Part shown: positions 6,144-7,429 of the stretch, piece by piece
How the letters are laid out: each line of letters opens with the position of its first letter
How positions within the stretch are numbered: position 1 is the first letter of the stretch
Source of the DNA: Bacillota bacterium
Lineage (GTDB): Bacteria > Bacillota_A > Clostridia > Peptostreptococcales > Anaerovoracaceae
Assembly: GCA_017547345.1 (NCBI GenBank)
Contig: JAFYPY010000161.1
Location: 1 to 7,429 of the forward strand
Direction of reading: 5' to 3'
DNA length: 7,429 bases
Position numbers and translations under genes: made by a program
The notes under the pieces: generated by a model
The model's database searches: none
What the model was told of the DNA's origin: nothing
What the model saw: only the letters and a program-made list of their open reading frames with translations

Positions 6144-6169
6144 TTACAAACAGAACAGCAATGCGTATA
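6133..6169. repeat. Inverted repeat at the 3' end of kdd1
   Basis: TATACGCA (6133-6140) and TGCGTATA (6162-6169) are exact complements around a 21-nt loop that includes the kdd1 stop codon. No T-run follows directly. It may stabilise the mRNA 3' end. A T6 run at 6220-6225 after a very short GCC/GGC stem (6209-6218) is the only other termination-like signal, so kdd1 has no convincing classical terminator and some read-through into kdd2 is possible. Confidence 0.35.
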
Positions 6170-6228
6170 TAAAGCGTAAAAATTTGCTAAAAAAATCGTG
6201 TATACATAGCCAAATGGCGTTTTTTCTG

Positions 6229-6257
6229 TGGAAAAGAGTTTGGTTTTGTTATATAAT
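6229..6257 (+). promoter_or_regulatory. Candidate sigma-70 promoter of kdd2
   Basis: TGGAAA (6229-6234), 17 nt, TATAAT (6252-6257): a perfect -10 with a 4/6 -35 at ideal spacing. The start would be near 6264. No -24/-12 element with correct GG/GC spacing was found in 6144-6327. Confidence 0.5.
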
Positions 6258-6269
6258 TAACACGGTAGC

Positions 6270-6295
6270 TTATGCCCAAAGCGCTTTGGGCGTAA
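6270..6295. promoter_or_regulatory. GC-rich palindrome in the kdd2 leader (operator or mRNA 5' hairpin)
   Basis: GCCCAAAGCGCTTTGGGC (6274-6291) is a perfect 18-bp palindrome, extended by flanking TTAT/GTAA to 26 bp with a single T-G mismatch. It stands out in AT-rich surroundings, lies at about +7 to +32 from the predicted start, and ends 18 nt before the ribosome site. It differs from the regulator sites elsewhere in the locus. It could be a repressor operator, or an RNA hairpin protecting the transcript 5' end. Confidence 0.6.
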
Positions 6296-6327
6296 AAATA
6301 TAATTAAATTTCTAGGAGGAAATTAAA

Positions 6328-7401
6328 ATGGAATTCAAAAAAGGATGCCCTTATGGTACACACAGAGTAATCTCTCCAAAGGGAGTTTTACCACAGCCAG
6401 CTGATGTTATTGATAACACAATGGAAATCTATGATAACGAAGTTTTAATCGACGTTAAGACTTTAAACATCGACTCCGCTTCCTTCACTGAAATCGTTAG
6501 AAGAGCTTGTGATGGCAAGAAGCCTGCAGACATCGAAGGCGATGAAGTTGAAATGAACAAAGTTAAGGAAACTATGTTATCAATCGTTGAAAAAGCTGGC
6601 AAGCACAAAAACCCATGGACAGGTTCCGGCGGTATGTTATTAGGTACAGTTAAGGAAATCGGACCTGCTTACAAAGGCGAACTAAAGGTTGGCGACAAGA
6701 TTGCTACTTTAGTATCCTTATCCCTAACTCCACTTAAGATTGATGAAATTCTTGAAATGAGACCTACAATTGACCAGGTTGACATCAAGGGTCAGGCAAT
6801 CTTATTCCAGTCCGGTATCTACGGAATCATTCCAGAAGATATGCCAGAAGGTTTAGCATTATCCGCATTAGACGTTGCTGGTGCTCCTGCTCAGGCTGCT
6901 AAGTTAGTTCAGTCCGGTCAGAAAGTATTAGTAATCGGTGGTGGCGGTAAGTCCGGTCTTCTTTGCTTATACGAAGCTAAGAAGAGAGCTGGCGTAACTG
7001 GTAAGGTAGTATGTGCTGCTGGTTCCCAGAAGTCCGAAGACAGAGCTAGAGCATTAGATTTAGCTGACGAATACTTCCACTTAGACGCTACAGATGCTGT
7101 TGGTATGTACAACAAGGCTATGGAATTAACTAACGGCGAATTATTCGACGTAGTAATCAACTGTGTAAACATCGAAAACACAGAAATGGCTTCCATCTTA
7201 GCTACAAAGGACGAAGGTACAGTATACTTCTTCTCAATGGCAACTTCCTTCACTAAGGCTGCATTAGGTGCTGAAGGTGTTGGTAAGGACGTAAACATGA
7301 TCGTTGGTAACGGCTACACTAAGGGCCACGCTGCAATCACTTTACAGTGCTTAAGAGAACATGCTGGTTTAAGAGCATTATTCGAAGAAATGTATGCTTA
7401 A
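6328..7401 (+). CDS. kdd: L-erythro-3,5-diaminohexanoate dehydrogenase, copy 2
   Basis: A 357-residue paralogue of the preceding gene, with the same reaction predicted. It has the same landmarks: GTHRVISPKGVLPQPAD (10-26), NPWTGSGGM (95-103), glycine loop GGGGKSG (204-210), FDVVIN (273-278) and FFSMATSFTKAALGAEG (301-317). Differences include a 12-residue charged insertion at about residues 61-76 (with DGKKPADIEGDE) and several changes around the C-terminal half of the Rossmann domain. The two copies share nearly identical N-terminal DNA. A strong ribosome site AGGAGGA (6314-6320) lies 7 nt before the ATG. The codon bias is as extreme as in copy 1. It has its own promoter and a palindromic leader element rather than a sigma-54 promoter, so it may serve as a constitutive or differently induced isoenzyme. 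A different substrate preference cannot be excluded. No terminator is visible in the 28 bases left. Confidence 0.92.
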   Translation: MEFKKGCPYGTHRVISPKGVLPQPADVIDNTMEIYDNEVLIDVKTLNIDSASFTEIVRRACDGKKPADIEGDEVEMNKVKETMLSIVEKAGKHKNPWTGSGGMLLGTVKEIGPAYKGELKVGDKIATLVSLSLTPLKIDEILEMRPTIDQVDIKGQAILFQSGIYGIIPEDMPEGLALSALDVAGAPAQAAKLVQSGQKVLVIGGGGKSGLLCLYEAKKRAGVTGKVVCAAGSQKSEDRARALDLADEYFHLDATDAVGMYNKAMELTNGELFDVVINCVNIENTEMASILATKDEGTVYFFSMATSFTKAALGAEGVGKDVNMIVGNGYTKGHAAITLQCLREHAGLRALFEEMYA

Positions 7402-7429
7402 TTAATTAAGCTCATTTATAAAAAACAAA

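Noticed and set aside
6153..6168. Possible fourth regulator site upstream of kdd2 (GAACAGCAATGCGTAT)
   Set aside because: Only about 10 of 16 positions match and the right arm GGTTC is missing, so symmetry is lost.
6174..6229. Possible sigma-54 promoter for kdd2 (TTGCTA at 6184-6189 or TGGC at 6215-6218)
   Set aside because: The first lacks the -24 GG at the right distance (GC instead) and the second lacks TTGC at -12; neither keeps both invariant dinucleotides.

Overview
The window looks like chromosomal DNA of a low-GC, strictly fermentative member of the Clostridia (Bacillota). The support is AT-rich intergenic DNA, strong AGGAGG-type ribosome sites, A/T-ending codons, and genes for anaerobic lysine fermentation under sigma-54 control. 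The genus cannot be fixed from the sequence alone.

Left part (1-2200). The first 60 bases encode, on the minus strand, the signal peptide of a lipoprotein cut off by the window edge. Divergent from it is a GidA/TrmFO-like FAD-dependent oxidoreductase (130-1398) of unknown substrate with an unusual cysteine cluster. It is followed by an RluB-type 23S rRNA pseudouridine synthase (1454-2158). Two back-to-back terminators (2166-2239) separate this ordinary region from the catabolic locus.

Right part (2270-7429) is a lysine-fermentation locus. It holds kal (3-aminobutyryl-CoA ammonia-lyase, minus strand), a divergent sigma-54 enhancer-binding regulator of 682 residues, and two tandem paralogues of kdd (L-erythro-3,5-diaminohexanoate dehydrogenase). 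The other pathway genes (kamA, kamD/E, kce, CoA-transferase) are not in the window.

The most striking element is the regulator. Its N-terminal ~335 residues are a Kdd-like domain with a degenerate NAD-binding glycine loop, fused to a GAFTGA-containing AAA+ domain and a Fis-type helix-turn-helix. I infer that a pathway enzyme was converted into the sensor for its own pathway.

The control circuit can be read from the DNA. Near-consensus -24/-12 promoters precede kal (minus strand, 2728-2745) and kdd1 (5036-5051). Three copies of an 18-bp palindrome with consensus YGAAMCGAWWWWKGTTCR lie only in the two gaps flanking the regulator. One lies between kal and the regulator start. Two lie upstream of kdd1, with centres 31 bp (about three helical turns) apart. 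They are strong candidates for the regulator's binding sites. One of them forms the arms of the regulator gene's own terminator hairpin, and another lies just downstream of the regulator's probable sigma-70 start, which suggests autorepression. kdd2 has no -24/-12 promoter; it has a sigma-70-like promoter followed by a different, GC-rich palindrome, so the two dehydrogenase copies are probably controlled separately.
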